From: Spisula solida
Lineage: Eukaryota; Mollusca; Bivalvia; Venerida; Mactridae
DNA: 64,000 nt
NCBI GenBank assembly: GCA_947247005.1
Contig: OX365957.1
Location: 12,186,817-12,250,816, forward strand
Direction of reading: 5' to 3'
The notes beneath the pieces were generated by a model, which made no database searches, had not been told where the DNA came from, and saw nothing but the letters and a program-made list of their open reading frames with translations. Position 1 is the first letter of the stretch. Every line of letters begins with the position of its first letter. Made by a program: the position numbers and the translations under genes. This document shows positions 33,101 to 43,080 of the stretch, one piece after another.

Positions 33101-35758
33101 GGTTTTAGGAAATTAAGAACAGTTATTTAACAAGTAGTTTGCACCTTGAGATTCGAACCTATACTACACAGTATCATCGCATAGTAATATAAAGGACGAG
33201 TACATTAGACCACAAGGCTGTCGCAAATATCTTGCACAAATAACCAGGATCAATGTACACCAGAAATAGGTACATATGGCTAACAACACTGACTCATATG
33301 TACGAGGCGACTTCTTATGACCGCCACGTTGCACTAACTACAAACCTAATTAAGGACATACTTTTTGACAAAGCTATATATGTATGGTTAGAAATGTGTT
33401 CATCAATATAAGTAAAATATAAGAAAATGTAAACAGATATGCGAGATTTAGAAAACAATTACTGGTAGAATTTGGTAACATAATATGATACTAACATTGA
33501 ACTCCCAGGCTCCCACAGCGATACCATTGGATGCCCCAGATCCTGATAGACCAATAAAGTGTTCTGTACCAATGTTGCTGACAAACAAAGATGCTCCAAT
33601 CTATGAGTAAAAGACATAAACGATATACATATATTGGTATATACAAAACACATATGGATGCTGAGACACAAAGACACACCAACGCATATTCGAATTGTAT
33701 GGTAATAACTTCAATATATAATCCGGACTTGTTTCACGAACTTCTAGCATTTTGATCTGGAAATAATCGTTTTCACATGTCTATAACAGAATAAGCATGT
33801 AGTCAAAGTTGCGAGAACAAAAGCTGGAATAGAACACGACCTCTAACATGTAACAATCTAGTTATTTTACCCTTATAACTAGAGTGTTACCTGTCAGGGA
33901 TCGGATTCTATTCTATACGGCTTATATATGAGATACGCATGATTAGACAAGTTCCTGACGCGACTGTAGTTCCATTTCAATATTCAAACAAGTATTCAAT
34001 TTGTCAGTATTGACATTCATGCGATATTGCAGCTAAGAAGCCAAATGTGTTCCACTTTTCTTTTCATATCATTGGGATACTGATTTAGATGACATATTGC
34101 CTGACAGCGTTGATCAGTTCGGTTAATGTACGTGGGGAGATCCAAAAGTAATGTCACTGGTGCTGTAAAATCGTGCATACTGTAAATAAAACAACGCAAT
34201 TTTTCACGTAGCTACATTAATCTATTTCCAATATAATGACCAGATTTCATGATAATGCAATTATTTGTTATTGAGATCTACATGTACATAGGAAGCCTAC
34301 CAACGGACATCGCCGCCTGCCAATGACGTCAACGACGTCGTAAACAAAATTTGATGTTACTTACATCATGCCTTTTCAAAGTATCATCATTGATGTTCTA
34401 TACAGCGATCATGTGTGTTCACACATTTTTTAAACACATTTACATACTAGAGTCTTTATGTAGTGAGGAAAACACATTGTTACCTGTCTTGTTTCAGGGT
34501 CATAGAAATACACCCATGTCTCATCAACTGTAACTATACGCTGGAAAAATAACGTCATTTTCGTGTGCGGCGACATGACGTCAGTGGTATATTTTGAATG
34601 TCTATATAATGTTATTTTAATATTCAAACAAAATGACACAAATGATATTAATAAGAATTGAATTACTTTACATTTTGATATAAATATTATTGACGAACGC
34701 CAACAAATAAACTTACCAGCGGAACAGTGACACTACTTTTGGATCTACCCACGTATTTTGTAAAATATTATAATCTAGAGGTGATACATACCGGTAAGAA
34801 CCACATGGAGCGTCCAGCAAGAAAGAAGCCCCCTAGAGTATTCCTGTTGGACCGTACCATCGCCTGTAAACAAAACACGTAAACAAGTGATTTTTTTCAT
34901 TTAATATGTAATATAGTTTATTTTCCAATGCATAAGACTTTACAGTCTATGAGCATTACAAATATTTACAATACAAATTTAACATAAAATGGTCAATGGC
35001 AACAGTAATAATACATGTACATAATTATGTATAGTCACTGAGTCAAGTCAAAATTATTGAAAATACAGTATAAATTGAAACACATACAATTACAACGTTA
35101 ATAGTGATATGTTCCTCTAGTAATAGGGTCATCATATGGACTCCTACTGTTACGTTTAAGTGTGTTGTTTGTATATATTTATATAACATACAAAAATATC
35201 ACATAGAAACACTACATATAAAGACATACGAAGTCTGTTACTAGTCTAGTAATAATAATAATAATAATAATACAGACTTTATTTATAGAGGGAACATACT
35301 TGACATAATTAAGGTAAGACCCTGAACAGTACAACATTGAAACAACAGAAACATGACATAAACAAATCTAATAACAAATGCACAAAATATCAAGCGTACT
35401 GATATATAATTAAATTATAATTATGTCAAATAGTTTGTTTAGGATGGTAGACATGACAGTTGTTTAAGTGAATTAACATCCATAACAACTACACTCCTAA
35501 TACATACCAACACAATTGTACTTGTACATGAACTTAGAGGTATCAAAAATATTTTCCTAATAGTGCTATCTCATAGAATAGAGTTATCTCGCCAACATAT
35601 ACACATATACTTACAATCACACCGATGCTGATGATGATAACAAAATAAACAACAACAACACCAAGATCTGCTCCAGACAGTAACGTACTCTCAGAATGTG
35701 GATGTTCAAGTTTGAATCTCTCCAGTCGGGATAGTCCCGGCTCCATTGTTGTCGCCAT
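20934..35758 (-). CDS. SLC5A: Na+-coupled sugar/polyol cotransporter, SLC5 family (SGLT/SMIT type), 15 coding exons
   Basis: Sodium-driven uptake of a sugar or polyol across the plasma membrane; sodium/solute symporter family, LeuT-type fold with about 14 membrane helices. Coding exons (minus strand, in order): 35758-35615, 34863-34792, 33600-33496, 33012-32953, 31489-31385, 30730-30625, 29161-29081, 28412-28201, 27476-27341, 25851-25744, 24615-24475, 23807-23639, 22927-22709, 21978-21789, 21151-20934. All junctions are GT/AG with matching phases, giving 687 residues, close to the usual 660-720. Family residues known from SGLT1 (sugar and sodium sites) are present: N81, H86, E105, Y290, W291, K321, Q453, T456, S392. 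At the position of the second SGLT1 serine there is D393 (SDLD), which I recall from myo-inositol transporters, so a SMIT-like substrate is possible. The start context CACCATGGCG is ideal. Which paralogue (SLC5A3, A9, A11 or other) cannot be settled from sequence reading. Confidence 0.95.
21701..21788 (-). repeat. Tandem copy of the 3' end of SLC5 exon 14
   Basis: Bases 21701-21760 repeat 21789-21848 at an offset of 88 bp with few changes; the 28 bases between are the genuine intron start. The copied exon end is followed by gtctag instead of gtaaaa and has no acceptor, so it is a dead exon-tail copy in intron 14. Confidence 0.85.
21789..21978 (-). CDS. SLC5 coding exon 14 (residues 553-615, first base of D616)
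   Basis: Encodes the cytoplasmic linker [20 protein letters not shown] through [12 protein letters not shown]. The YWTRHDP motif is shared with SLC5A sugar/inositol carriers; the rest of this loop is normally variable. The last 60 bases recur at 21701-21760. Confidence 0.93.
22185..22645. repeat. Minisatellite in SLC5 intron 13 (~31-bp units, ~62-bp dimers)
   Basis: Alternating units of gtgggcgtggttagtaggat plus acgcacatg and gtgtggtttgtaggat plus aattacata. Read on the gene strand, units carry AACCACATCC and GTGAGT or GTAAGT, resembling the end and donor of exon 13. Confidence 0.8.
22709..22927 (-). CDS. SLC5 coding exon 13 (residues 480-552)
   Basis: Begins [18 protein letters not shown] and covers two membrane helices with the loop [20 protein letters not shown]. 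Ends CCAAAATTG|gtaagt, phase 0. Its first bases are copied several times upstream (23004-23094). Confidence 0.95.
22953..23120 (-). repeat. 45-bp repeats copying the acceptor and first bases of SLC5 exon 13
   Basis: On the minus strand each full unit reads atgtttcag|GGAGCATTTTGGTGA, matching the true junction tttcag|GGTGCATTTTGGTCA. Decoy AGs precede 23004, 23049 and 23094 (exact 45-bp spacing); the unit nearest the exon is truncated and lacks the AG. All copies carry TGA where the real exon has TCA. Confidence 0.88.
23639..23807 (-). CDS. SLC5 coding exon 12 (residues 423-479)
   Basis: Encodes [20 protein letters not shown] and [18 protein letters not shown]453 and T456 align with the sugar-binding Q457/T460 of SGLT1. 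Ends VNEK|gtaaac in phase 0, joining GAFW in exon 13, as the family requires. Confidence 0.95.
24313..24485 (-). repeat. Direct duplication covering the donor of SLC5 exon 11
   Basis: agtgttccactgcaag at 24313 recurs at 24394. The first copy (to 24390) ends with ttacctgccaacga, i.e. the last exon bases and the donor CGTTGGCAG|gtaa on the gene strand. Small indels separate the copies. Confidence 0.8.
24475..24615 (-). CDS. SLC5 coding exon 11 (residues 377-422, two bases of R423)
   Basis: Encodes [20 protein letters not shown] and [20 protein letters not shown], the helix with the second sodium site. S392 is kept but the neighbouring family serine is D393. Both exon edges are duplicated in the adjoining introns: the acceptor side in 24616-24905 and the donor side in 24313-24390. 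Confidence 0.95.
24588..24905 (-). repeat. Eight 40-bp repeats copying the acceptor and start of SLC5 exon 11
   Basis: The motif taagtccgcg recurs at 24601, 24641, 24681, 24721, 24761, 24801, 24843 and 24883. The first is inside exon 11. On the minus strand each unit contains ttacag followed by the opening bases of the exon (ATTACGCGGACTTATGATGG), so intron 10 carries about seven complete decoy 3' splice sites. Confidence 0.92.
25744..25851 (-). CDS. SLC5 coding exon 10 (residues 341-376, first base of G377)
   Basis: Encodes the extracellular cysteine-rich segment [20 protein letters not shown] followed by [16 protein letters not shown]. The four cysteines match the conserved family pattern. 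Phase 1 at both ends. Confidence 0.94.
26116..26346 (-). pseudogene. Tc1/mariner transposase C-terminal remnant
   Basis: A 76-codon frame containing [37 protein letters not shown] and GHTRY, the C-terminal catalytic-acid (E) region of Tc1-type transposases. The DNA-binding part and the first two catalytic aspartates are absent, and no terminal repeats were found. The fragment lies in SLC5 intron 9 on the same strand as the gene and is inactive. Confidence 0.85.
27341..27476 (-). CDS. SLC5 coding exon 9 (residues 296-340, first base of D341)
   Basis: Encodes [19 protein letters not shown] and the helix [25 protein letters not shown] and PGMISR are family signatures; K321 is kept. Ends phase 1 with donor G|gtactg. 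Confidence 0.95.
27600..28170. repeat. Degenerate tcccgatg-rich repeats in SLC5 intron 8
   Basis: Short units such as tcccgatg, ccgaagct and catcgggag recur irregularly. This makes the stretch more GC-rich than its surroundings and opens chance reading frames on both strands. Confidence 0.6.
28201..28412 (-). CDS. SLC5 coding exon 8 (residues 225-295)
   Basis: Encodes the large extracellular loop ([15 protein letters not shown]..., with a possible N-glycosylation NATT and cysteines) and the helix containing [16 protein letters not shown]290 and W291 align, even by number, with sugar-site residues of SGLT1. Donor CAG|gtatct, phase 0. Confidence 0.95.
29081..29161 (-). CDS. SLC5 coding exon 7 (residues 198-224, first base of S225)
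   Basis: Encodes [20 protein letters not shown] and GLLLMAL, with the family motif AVIYTD-MQ. Phase 1 to phase 1. Confidence 0.94.
29163..30140. repeat. 81-bp minisatellite in SLC5 intron 6
   Basis: About 12 units; tagcatgg recurs at 29281, 29363 and 29444. The core reads tagcatggcaatcttacagg, attttagtggaggaaaacat, gtcaaatcgtgtacaacatg, tcagtctgcatacacaccat. As 81 is divisible by 3, two plus-strand frames of 322 and 281 codons stay open through the array. The unit next to exon 7 is diverged and forms the end of the intron. Confidence 0.92.
30625..30730 (-). CDS. SLC5 coding exon 6 (residues 163-197, first base of G198)
   Basis: Encodes [20 protein letters not shown] and a membrane helix ending ITGFMTMA. 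The donor gtaagt splits glycine 198 (phase 1). Confidence 0.94.
30925..31350. repeat. ~44-bp minisatellite in SLC5 intron 5
   Basis: Nine to ten units of aaactgggtgaccgtttcta, gggtttccaactagtatct, gacata with scattered substitutions. The array ends about 35 bp before exon 5. Confidence 0.88.
31385..31489 (-). CDS. SLC5 coding exon 5 (residues 128-162)
   Basis: Encodes [20 protein letters not shown] and the following helix ([13 protein letters not shown]). The TMPEYL-KRFG segment is a family signature. Acceptor ctacag|ACG, donor TCG|gtaagt, phase 0. Confidence 0.95.
31629..31817. mobile_element. Truncated second copy of the 601-bp MITE family
   Basis: Matches 2391-2579 (shared acgtttgcgacgtcacac, gctgtaacttccttaaaa, terminal ggagactggctca). 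The left end of the element is missing. Lies in SLC5 intron 4. Confidence 0.75.
32400..32800. repeat. Degenerate ~40-bp repeats in SLC5 intron 4
   Basis: Recurring tggacatctaggtacaaggt, ttatgtacacgatttagtat and related segments, poorly conserved between units. Confidence 0.6.
32953..33012 (-). CDS. SLC5 coding exon 4 (residues 108-127)
   Basis: A 60-base exon encoding [20 protein letters not shown], a core membrane helix. Acceptor ttgtag|GCA, donor GGG|gtaagt, both phase 0. Confidence 0.93.
33496..33600 (-). CDS. SLC5 coding exon 3 (residues 73-107)
   Basis: Encodes [15 protein letters not shown] and [18 protein letters not shown], the broken first core helix that lines the sugar and sodium sites. 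N81, H86 and E105 align with N78, H83 and E102 of SGLT1. Phase 0 at both ends; donor AAT|gttagt. Confidence 0.95.
34792..34863 (-). CDS. SLC5 coding exon 2 (residues 49-72)
   Basis: Encodes [20 protein letters not shown], the conserved loop and start of helix 2 that identify the SLC5 family. Acceptor ttacag|GCG, donor CCG|gtatgt, both phase 0. Confidence 0.93.
35250..35500 (-). mobile_element. (AAT)n-tailed retroelement-like insertion in SLC5 intron 1
   Basis: (TAA)n at 35250-35272 is followed by tacagactttatttatagag. On the minus strand this reads as ...AATAAAGTCTGTA(TTA)n, a polyadenylation-like signal with a simple-repeat tail, as in short non-LTR elements. The element at 62800-63115 has the same tail and layout. 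The 5' extent is uncertain. Confidence 0.5.
35615..35758 (-). CDS. SLC5 coding exon 1 (residues 1-48)
   Basis: Encodes the N-terminal tail [15 protein letters not shown] and the first membrane helix ([16 protein letters not shown]). The donor reads ATT|gtaag, phase 0. Upstream, a good acceptor (pyrimidine tract then CAAG) at 35791-35792 implies that the exon starts at 35790 with a 32-base 5'UTR and that at least one non-coding exon lies further upstream. Confidence 0.9.
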
Positions 35759-36007
35759 GGTGTAACGAAATAGTCAACCAATCCGTAATCCTTGTGAAAA
35801 GAAAAACACTAAAGTAAAGTAACTACTAAAACTTTTATTGATTAGATCATACATGTATACATGCATATGGTGCCAATACTATAAACAAGCGTCCGAATAT
35901 GTAGGCCTACTGCCTAAGCTTATGCTATTATGCTTCAAAGTGTACATTTGGTACGTACAAAAGTAACAAAGGTTTCTTTCTGTTCGTATTCCTATTGGCG
36001 TTATATG

Positions 36008-36345
36008 GGGGAGAGGTGGCCTAGAGGTAGGGCGCTCGCTTCGGGATCGAGAGGTCCCAGGTTCAACCCCGTCTGGACCACTGCTTAATTTGTCTGAGCA
36101 AGAATAACATACAAGCTCCACTCGACCAAGGTGTGAATTTGTACATGTGAGGGCTGTGTCTGAACATGTTCGACAGTCCTCGGCGCCGCAGATCGATGTT
36201 GGCTGCACACCCACCAGGAGAGAAATAGTCTCCCAAGGGAGACTCAGAACGCATGATTCCATAGGTAGCCCAATGACCAGGGGAAGTTAAAATATCAAAG
36301 GGTGACTGAACTGCTGGAAGCAGCTCTCGAAAATTGGTAACTTAA
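36008..36345 (+). mobile_element. tRNA-derived SINE
   Basis: The head carries an A box TGGCCTAGAGG (36017-36027) and a B box GGTTCAACCCC (36060-36070), spaced as in a tRNA promoter, but the acceptor stem does not pair. The tRNA-unrelated body includes tctcccaagggagactcaga and ggtagcccaatgacc. Lies just upstream of the SLC5 coding exons. Confidence 0.75.
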
Positions 36346-36349
36346 CTTA

Positions 36350-38033
36350 TTATCTATTTGTTTTAGACAATAATTAATGTCAATATGGGAACACTTTTAA
36401 GGTGTTCATACACAACGCATATAGACTAATACGCCTGTAATCCCACTTCTATCGTATATATCACTGTTTTTATAGTATTGATATCCCATAATGCATATGT
36501 ACATAGTGAGTATAAGTGAAACAAAATACATCGATAGTGAAGGATGCGATCTGACGTTGTGTTACGCTGATAATTTATTCCGCGTATTTATAAAGGGTTC
36601 GGTCGTCCGTATTATAATCAACATTTTTCACAAATAAGAAAACTGAAGTTGTGTCAAGACTGGTACGAAGTTTGTCAAAGTCAACAATCAATATTTGCAT
36701 TACATTATAGAATGTATAAATTATATACGATTGAGATTTCACCGATGTCTAATATTACAATCTTGCTACGATTTGGATGAAAAGCTCCTCCCTCTTAAAG
36801 TCAACACAAGTATGATGTGTTTAGCTACATGTATAATTATGATAAAAAAAGGATATTATCTACAAGGAAACTCTCAACAGTACTCGTAAATCGTCAGTTT
36901 AGTATGCATTTCGATCAGGCCTCGATCTCCCTAAGCATCTCAATCTGAGCAAGATCTCATCTCAAATATTGGCATGTGTCTTTATGTAAATTTCCATGCG
37001 ATCCTGGATGCAAAAGTGGCATCACAAAACAGAAAACATTATTCTTAGTTTATCACAGTAAAGTTTCTATGGCTGGAGCTTCAGATTTATCTTCAATTCA
37101 GACTCTTACTTCAGCAGAATCTCAATTTGAGTTGAGATTTCGACTTGAGATGCTTCGGGAGATCAGGGCCTGTCACCAGTCCTGTGCACATGTGAGCTGA
37201 AATGGAAAGCGCACCATAACAACCATAACATGAAAGTAGATAAATTGCAATGCACGAACTGCAGCTTACTCCAATCAGATCGTACTTTGATCTAATCCGG
37301 TCAGAGGCAGGACGGACATCGAGTAATTTAAGTCTCTTTGAGTGGATACATATTGCTACTCATCGACCGGCATCCGCATAATGCTTAGACATCGGGTATA
37401 CATCGGATACACGGACATCGTCCGGCGTCCAGGTGATTTGTGACCCCGGTATTAGCTGGCAGTATAGCTGCACTACTATGCGATGGCAAAGAGAACATTT
37501 AATTGTAAATGCGCGTTTTATATTCGATTTGGTAATTATATATTCCCAGTTTATCGTCATGATTCAATATTAAGTAGTTTGAGGTTTGAATGTGTTGTTG
37601 ATCTACAGTTTTTGTATAAATAGAAGGAAGTCGTACGTTAACCTTGAAGCAAATAAGACTGAATATTATGTATGTAATATTATAACATGGTACGGGTGAG
37701 AATAGTCTTCAACGAACGGATCATTGTATTGCAATATTTAGACAGTATCTGGTTTCAGCGCAATTCATGTATCTGCACATGCTGCGGGCACTGAACATGT
37801 TCACATAAACAGGTTGCTAATTTAAGAAAGCTGACAGTTCGGTTATGAATATAATCAAGTACATTTGCGTACATGGGGTTGTTCAATCACGGAAACTACG
37901 CATTATATACATATTCATATTTTCACGCATAATTCCTATAAAATTGAATATAAAGATATCTAGAAAAATCATGATCATGTGACGCCACATAAGAAAATTA
38001 TAAGCAAAGTACACGATTTACTGGGACACCGAT
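36350..38033. other. Non-coding, nothing recognised
   Basis: No exon or array found. It would be intronic if the candidate SLC5 5'UTR exon near 39.4 kb is real. Confidence 0.35.
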
Positions 38034-38216
38034 GATAACACTAGCCTTTGTTTACAAATAAAAATCAAATGCAATTTCGATGTTCATTTAGTTCAATCGT
38101 GTGCATTATCACTTTTAATGCGTATACTCTTTCAATCTACGCTTATAACAAACAGCCAGTCGACCGTGCAGTGTTTATATTATCCCTGTGTATTAATTGC
38201 CAATGCTAGAGTTATC
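38034..38216. mobile_element. ~183-bp MITE-like element, copy 2
   Basis: Same ends (GATAACACTAGCCTTTG ... TGCTAGAGTTATC) and interior as 2684-2886, with a few deletions. Confidence 0.65.
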
Positions 38217-39371
38217 TCGGTATATATAGTCCAGTCAGGGTACGAATACGGTGACGCAGCGGGCGGGTCCACTATTATGGTGTAAAACCAATTATAAAGG
38301 CTTAAACAGACAGCTATAATTTCAATGATGAACTAACAAACTATAATCGCACTACATATTCAGACAATGGTTGCAATCTTATGTGTACACATAAATGGCT
38401 ACGTCACTGTCACCAGATCCTACCTGGATTATATATATGCGTTATTATAAAGTAATACATATAAACAACAAGCAGCATGGTTCCAACGAACCATGAGATA
38501 ATGGTGTTTGCAATGACACACTATGACTCGTAGGTCTCGGACCATGTACAAGCAAAGCTAACATCGACGAATGGGGTGCTTCAATCGGAAAATATCGTCC
38601 TACCTTATGGTTCAGAAAACATTAAGAGTGGAGTCACTTAAGGTACCGGTAAGTGTGCATGACAACTGACTCGTTTCATCGGTTATCAACGTAGCTTTGT
38701 ATCATTTACGAACTCTTCAAACGTCTTACAAAAGTATACTTTTACATAAAAAGCAGTTACATGTTGATGAATATCCTTGAAAAGTTTCAGTCGAAAACTA
38801 TTAACATGGCAAAAATAGAACATCAGTACGATTAATTATGGATTGCCCCTCGTATGGTTGCATACTAAACTTAGTTTTCCTGGCATTATACCAGCCAGTA
38901 ACAACCTGCTGTTCTACAAACTGTCAAGTTGGTCACATGTGGACGTACAAATAACATGTAACATAAGTCAATGTCATAGATGGACATAATCTGGGTATAT
39001 ACATAGCGGCAGTAGGTTAGCACATGTATGCGTTTAAACATACATAGAAGATGCAATTGTTAGTGATACAATTGTTAGTAAGCTGCATAAATCGTTTAAA
39101 TACAAATGGTAAATTTCTAAAAAAAATGTATGCCTATGAATTCATAACCAAAACATATTGCGTATGTCAGTAACTACATGTAGTTCATTACTCATTACGT
39201 TAGTAACGATAGGCTCTATTGCAAATGAAATAGATAATAAATTAGCATATGACATATAAAAGTTGATACGTTAGCATGCCATACATGATGAGTTACAAAA
39301 CAGAAACATTCAGAAATACATGCATACATATTGAAACATATAACATGAAAATAGTATAACAATGATCTTAC
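38217..39371. other. Non-coding, nothing recognised
   Basis: AT-rich; no coding segment or repeat structure seen. Confidence 0.3.
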
Positions 39372-39600
39372 CTGTTCAGTGTGGTTTTGCGCGCGAGATG
39401 GTATGCCCGAATAACTTTACAAAATTTGTTATTCAATTCTATATGTGTGTGTACTTTAGCCAATGGAGCGTCACGTACAGCAAGGTTGGTACGTGATGAT
39501 GTAGGTGAACGTGAGCATGTACTTACACTACCTGTATTTATACACACAAAAATTCCTAATTGGGCAGTTTATTTCGTATTGCTCTAGTCCGGAGACTTTG
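39372..39600 (-). other. Candidate 5'UTR exon of the SLC5 gene
   Basis: On the minus strand a good donor CACTGAACAG|GTAAGATC ends at 39372. Exon 1 has a strong acceptor upstream of its ATG and so needs a non-coding partner. The upstream limit and transcription start cannot be read from sequence; the pairing is an inference. Confidence 0.35.
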
Positions 39601-40155
39601 ACACGAATCTCGACCTTCTATTAGAGTTTAACAGCTGATACCTAGCCTGTATTTGTTATTCCGGTCGTTTGTTTTCATAAGCGGGAAGTATGACGAAGAC
39701 GCTCAATGCGAATACACACAAATCTAAAGGACCGATATTGCACGATTTGCTCGCAGTATATTATATATTCAACGCAAGAACATTGAAATATATTCATGCA
39801 TAACGGTCAGGATCATGTCAAATTCTCTGAGCAATATTTTTTTAACAATGTATGAATTCCCGCAAGAAATTGCGTACTGAAATTTGAGGAGTTGTAGCTA
39901 TCAGTATTGATTTAATTTCAGCCGATATCTTGAGCGTGTTTAACCACTATTTTGCCATATTTGCACGTGCACGACATGCATGATCATGCATAGAGAACTT
40001 GTACTTATCCTTTATAAGGCACTGATTAAACCATAAATGGACTATGGAAAGGTTGCAGATAAATGTTTCAAAAATACTACGCATTCACGATGTCTCTCAA
40101 TCTAACTATCATGACTGTATCTGTATCAGATGTGTTTTTTTTTCAACATTGTTGG

Positions 40156-40269
<114 letters not shown>

Positions 40270-40324
40270 CATATGCCCACAAGAGTCAAGTCTGGTCTAT
40301 ATTGACTTTAATGATCTATTCCAA

Positions 40325-40415
40325 CCAAAACAAGAAATATTTTTAAAAAAGATATACAGCGTTGAGTTTAATGACAGTCGGCGATTGTTACATGTATTTT
40401 TTCAATTAATTTACA
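40325..40415. repeat. Dispersed repeat, copy 1
   Basis: Shares aacaagaaatat, ttaaaaaagatatacagcgt, tgagttta and gcgattgttacatgtat with 44100-44190. Family unknown. Confidence 0.6.
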
Positions 40416-41339
40416 ATTAAGTTGACTGCACACTTAATATACGAAATAAAGAATGGTCCATGACATTTGTGCGGTTTACCCTTGGAACATGCATTTTCAC
40501 GTTGTTGTATTCTTCTCATTAAAAACTAAAGTACACGCTCTAAGTTTATCGGAATAATAAAGTATTATGTTTTGTGTTGATTTTTGAAGTACATGATCTA
40601 TTGATGTCAAGAAGTTTAATTGAAGCTTAGGATAAAACATGGTCACAGATATTGCTAATTATGCATGTTGTTTTACAAGATACAAAATAACATTAATTTT
40701 ATATTCAGTATCAGAGTATTCATGTGACTAAACTTTGTTTCCAACAAACTAATTATTTGCATTTTATTTTGTGTTTAGAAGTTTAAAACCAATTTAAAAC
40801 AATGGTACTTTTAACACTGAACAGCCCTTGTTTACATTGGTTGACCGACCTTCAGATAACCAGGGAGTTTACATACTATTTATAGAACAGGTCTGAGTTA
40901 ACCTGCAGCAGACTGTACTAGTGATGTATACTATATATTGCGAAGTCCTCCAGTAGTTGCTAGCTTCTCCTTCAGACTGATGTAGCAAGAGGTCGCATAC
41001 AGTTCAACACTTGTCTTGCACATCGCAGAAATAAAGTTATGGTATAGCAGACAGGCGAGCACAGTACTATAAGTTTAGCACAAGAGAAAAATGCAATAAT
41101 TTAAAATCGGGCATAACCTTTTGTGAAAAAAATATGTAATATTCTATTGAATCAATTTTTGGCATTTGATTCACCCCGGAGATATTAATAAACTTTTCAT
41201 TGGTTGTTAAAGTAGGTCAACATTCAAGCTAGACAGCTATCGCTGAAAAAATCACATTGACCACCCGTATTTTAATCATGAGTGATATTATATCAGATGC
41301 CTGCCTGTGTGACATTGATATTGTCAACCCGAGGGCAGA
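40416..41339. other. Non-coding; part of a dispersed repeat at its right end
   Basis: The segment near 41165-41245 (cattggttgttaaagtaggt, caacattcaagctagacagc) is related to 44985-45055. Nothing else is recognised. Confidence 0.4.
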
Positions 41340-43080
41340 ATGTCACCCCAAGTGGAAGCCGAGTATCCCCCGTGGCAACTATGACTTATTGTAGTCAGTC
41401 AGAGTGACGTCCCTTGAAAATCAAGTGAGATAACTCGGTAATGCAATAGTTGTTTCCCTTCAATTCAGGAGAAGCAACTCTGTTTGACTTATTTTAAGCC
41501 AGTCAAAGTGACTTCCTCTGAAAATTAAGGAAGAGAACTCGGTAATACAAGAGTTGCTTACATTCAATTCAGGGGAAACAACTCTGATCGACTTAATTAA
41601 ACTCAGAGTGGCTTCCCCTGAAAATCATGGGCGAGAACTATATTAAAAGAACTGCTTCCATTAATTTCAGGGAAAGCAACGCTGTTTTGCTTAATTTAAG
41701 TCAGTCAGAGTGACTTTCCCTGAAACTCAAAAGAGAGAACTAGGTTATAGAAGACAAATTGGTTTTAACAACATACCTAAATAGAAAACATAGCCAAACC
41801 ATCAATTGTACTGCCCGGCCGAGGACAAACAAGCCTTGTTCGACCCACAGTCGATGATGGAAGTCTAACAGCTGCTGTTTTAAATTACAGATGTAGACTA
41901 CGTCACTAGAATTTATCGAAAATAACATCCATAACCACTGCCATCTCTATCGTTTTTCCACAAAAATACCTTTGAAATTGCACCATCCAATTTCACTCTA
42001 AAAATAATTCAGCCGATAAGTGAATGTTTGGTTTCAAGGAGATACAAAATGAAAATTTAAGTAGCATTATGGTCACTGTCGGGGATGAAAACACGAAAAC
42101 AGCAATCAATATTCTCTAAATATGCAACAGCCCTGTATTAATCAAAATCTCCTCTAATACCAATTCGTATATGAGGCTTGGAAACTGTGCCTGAATATCA
42201 AGCGAGAGGACTCGGTAATACAATAGTTGCTTTCTTTGAATCAGGGAAAGCAACTCTGTTTACTTATTTCAAGTATGTCAGAGTGACTTCCCCTGGATGT
42301 AGCTCTTTGTTTTACCGAGTTCACTCCCTTATATCAAGGGAAGCAACTATGCTGGATTTATTTTAAGACCGTCTCCTGAAAATCAATAGAATCATCTCTT
42401 GTTTTACCGAGTTTTCTTCCTTGAATCAGGGGAAGCAACTCTGCTTGACTTATTTATGTCAGTCAGAGTGACTTCTCCTGATTCAAGGGAACGACTCTTA
42501 TGTAACCGAGACTCTCCCTTGAATCTTGCGAAGCAAATCTGCTGGACCTTTTTTTAAGTCAGTCAGAGTGACTTCCAATGGAAATCAAGGGAGACAACAC
42601 GGTAAAACAAGTCCTTGAATCAGGGAAGCAACTCTGCTTAATTTGTTTCAAGTAAGTCAGAGTGACTTCCCCTGAATCAGGGGAGACAACTCTACTGGAA
42701 TAATTTGTAAGACATTCCCCTGAAAATCAAGGAAAACTACTTTTGTATAACCGAGTTTTCTCCCTTGAATCAGGGGAAGCAACTCTGCTGGACTTAATTT
42801 AGGACAGAGTGACATCCCCAGAAAATCAAGGGACATAACTCGGCAATACAAGTTGCTTCTCTTGAATCTGGGGATGCAACTCTGCTTTACTAATTTTAAG
42901 TAAGTCAGAATGACTTCTCCTGATTCAAGGGAATCAACTCTTGTATTACCGAGTCCTCTCCTTTGGGATATCGGAAGCAACTCTGCTTGACTTATTTTAA
43001 GTCATTCATAGTGGCTTTCCCTGTAAATCAAGGAAGAGAACTCTGTAATACAAGAGTTGCTTCCCTTGAACTCAAATTGG
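41340..43080. repeat. Array of ~100-bp hairpin-containing repeats
   Basis: About 16 diverged units with a period near 100-105 bp. Each contains tcagtcagagtgacttcccc, a tcaaggga/actcggtaatacaag block and an inverted pair around ttgaatcagg. For example GAGTTG at 41551-41556 pairs with CAACTC at 41579-41584. Unit lengths vary through indels, so frames are short. Confidence 0.8.

Noticed and set aside
36008..36090. Possible tRNA gene
   Set aside because: A and B boxes are present but the acceptor stem does not pair and a SINE body follows; the same applies to 56655-56740.
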